Shown piece after piece: positions 61,495 through 64,000 of a stretch of DNA of 64,000 bases. The notes beneath the pieces are model-generated. The model did not search any database and had not been told where the DNA came from. It saw only the letters and a program-made list of their open reading frames with translations. This DNA comes from Takifugu bimaculatus (Eukaryota > Chordata > Actinopteri > Tetraodontiformes > Tetraodontidae): the NCBI GenBank assembly GCA_004026145.2, contig CP034991.1, forward strand, positions 9,668,592 to 9,732,591, read 5' to 3'. Made by a program: the position numbers and the translations under genes. Every line of letters begins with the position of its first letter. Within the stretch, counting starts at the first letter, position 1.

Positions 61495-62263
61495 AAATTA
61501 CAAAGTTTATCAGGACTATTAGCATGACTGAATCACACAACGCCATTGTGTACAGTCGAACTTGTTCCTGGTGACTTGGCAGAACAAAAACGCCATGACG
61601 GTCCGTAAAGTCTCTTTACACCAAACAGGAAGAAGAGGAGGATGAAGATGGAACAATCTGCAGCTGCCGCGACTCTTCATCATTCCTCATTGGTTCACTT
61701 TGGCCCCAGTTAAAGATTCTACATCGAGAACGTTTTCACTCAGCCACTGAGGTCGATGGGCATCAGACGGGAATATATCTGTGCAATATTCCAGCTCTAA
61801 CCCAACAAACCAGTATTCTAGTATTCACTCTGAAGGTTCTGTTCTGACTTTCATCACTGGATTTCAAAGATGCAGATTTTGGACAAAAAGTAAAAATCTA
61901 AAATCATATCTGGATCATCTTCTGCAGCTCAGGAAAAGAGTTTTGTCTAAAATCAGAGCTAAACTAACTTTGTCCTTTTCTCCCACAGATGCAGCCTGCA
62001 GGTACCAGCAGCAGCATCCAACACTGATGGCAGATCTCAGATCTGGCTGAGTGAAAAAGAAGAAACCGTTCCCAAAAGAGCATCTGGGCCACTTCCACTG
62101 TTGGACGGGACCACGCGTCTCCGGCTGGTTTCCTGGTGGTGGAATGAAGGATGAGGACTCTAAACTGTTTGAGAATTGAAATAAAGAGTTGATGTCACAT
62201 GAGAGGCCTCAGATGTTCAGCCATGTTGGGGGAGACACAGCTGTTGGTGGAGTACAGGTGACT

Positions 62264-64000
<1,737 letters not shown>

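Overview
The window is vertebrate nuclear DNA, most likely from a ray-finned (teleost) fish. Every gene is split by many short GT-AG introns. The proteins align along their whole length with known vertebrate families. Introns and spacers are rich in (CA/TG)n microsatellites and in teleost-type L2/CR1 LINEs, Tc1-like and hAT-like transposons. I cannot name the species. No prokaryotic, viral, CRISPR, rRNA or tRNA feature was seen.

Layout, left to right: fubp3 (KH-domain RNA/ssDNA binder, +, 1597-11431); a 5.8 kb spacer with CpG-rich and polypyrimidine blocks; prdm12 (PR domain plus three zinc fingers, +, 17232-20246); complement c5 (+, 21903-39730, 42 coding exons, with 5.8 kb of transposon debris in intron 24); a degenerate hAT-like element; tti2 (TELO2-interacting protein 2, -, 41559-44411); a 3.4 kb L2/CR1 LINE; slc18a1 (vesicular monoamine transporter 1, -, 49893-53891); a dickkopf-4-like secreted protein (+, 55694-57448); a cyclophilin A gene (-, 58719-60477); and the 3' part of zmiz2 (-, 62264 to beyond the right edge). 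Exon chains were built by hand from splice sites. All eight reading frames close exactly in phase: about 559, 382, 1690, 502, 518, 213 and 164 codons for the complete genes, plus the partial zmiz2.

The genes do not form one pathway; each serves a separate cell function. From general knowledge, their human counterparts lie on 9q (FUBP3, PRDM12, C5), 8p (TTI2, SLC18A1, DKK4) and 7p13 (PPIA, ZMIZ2), so the window joins three human neighbourhoods.

The most unusual signals are small-scale. In c5, an 18-bp minisatellite in the intron that splits the C5a coding sequence has a paired acceptor/donor-like junction in many units, and every block between junctions would be in frame. Another c5 intron holds a minisatellite whose last unit is the real splice acceptor. 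At least ten exons in five genes have (TG)n tracts close upstream of the 3' splice site. The dickkopf-like gene appears to lack most of its first cysteine-rich domain.
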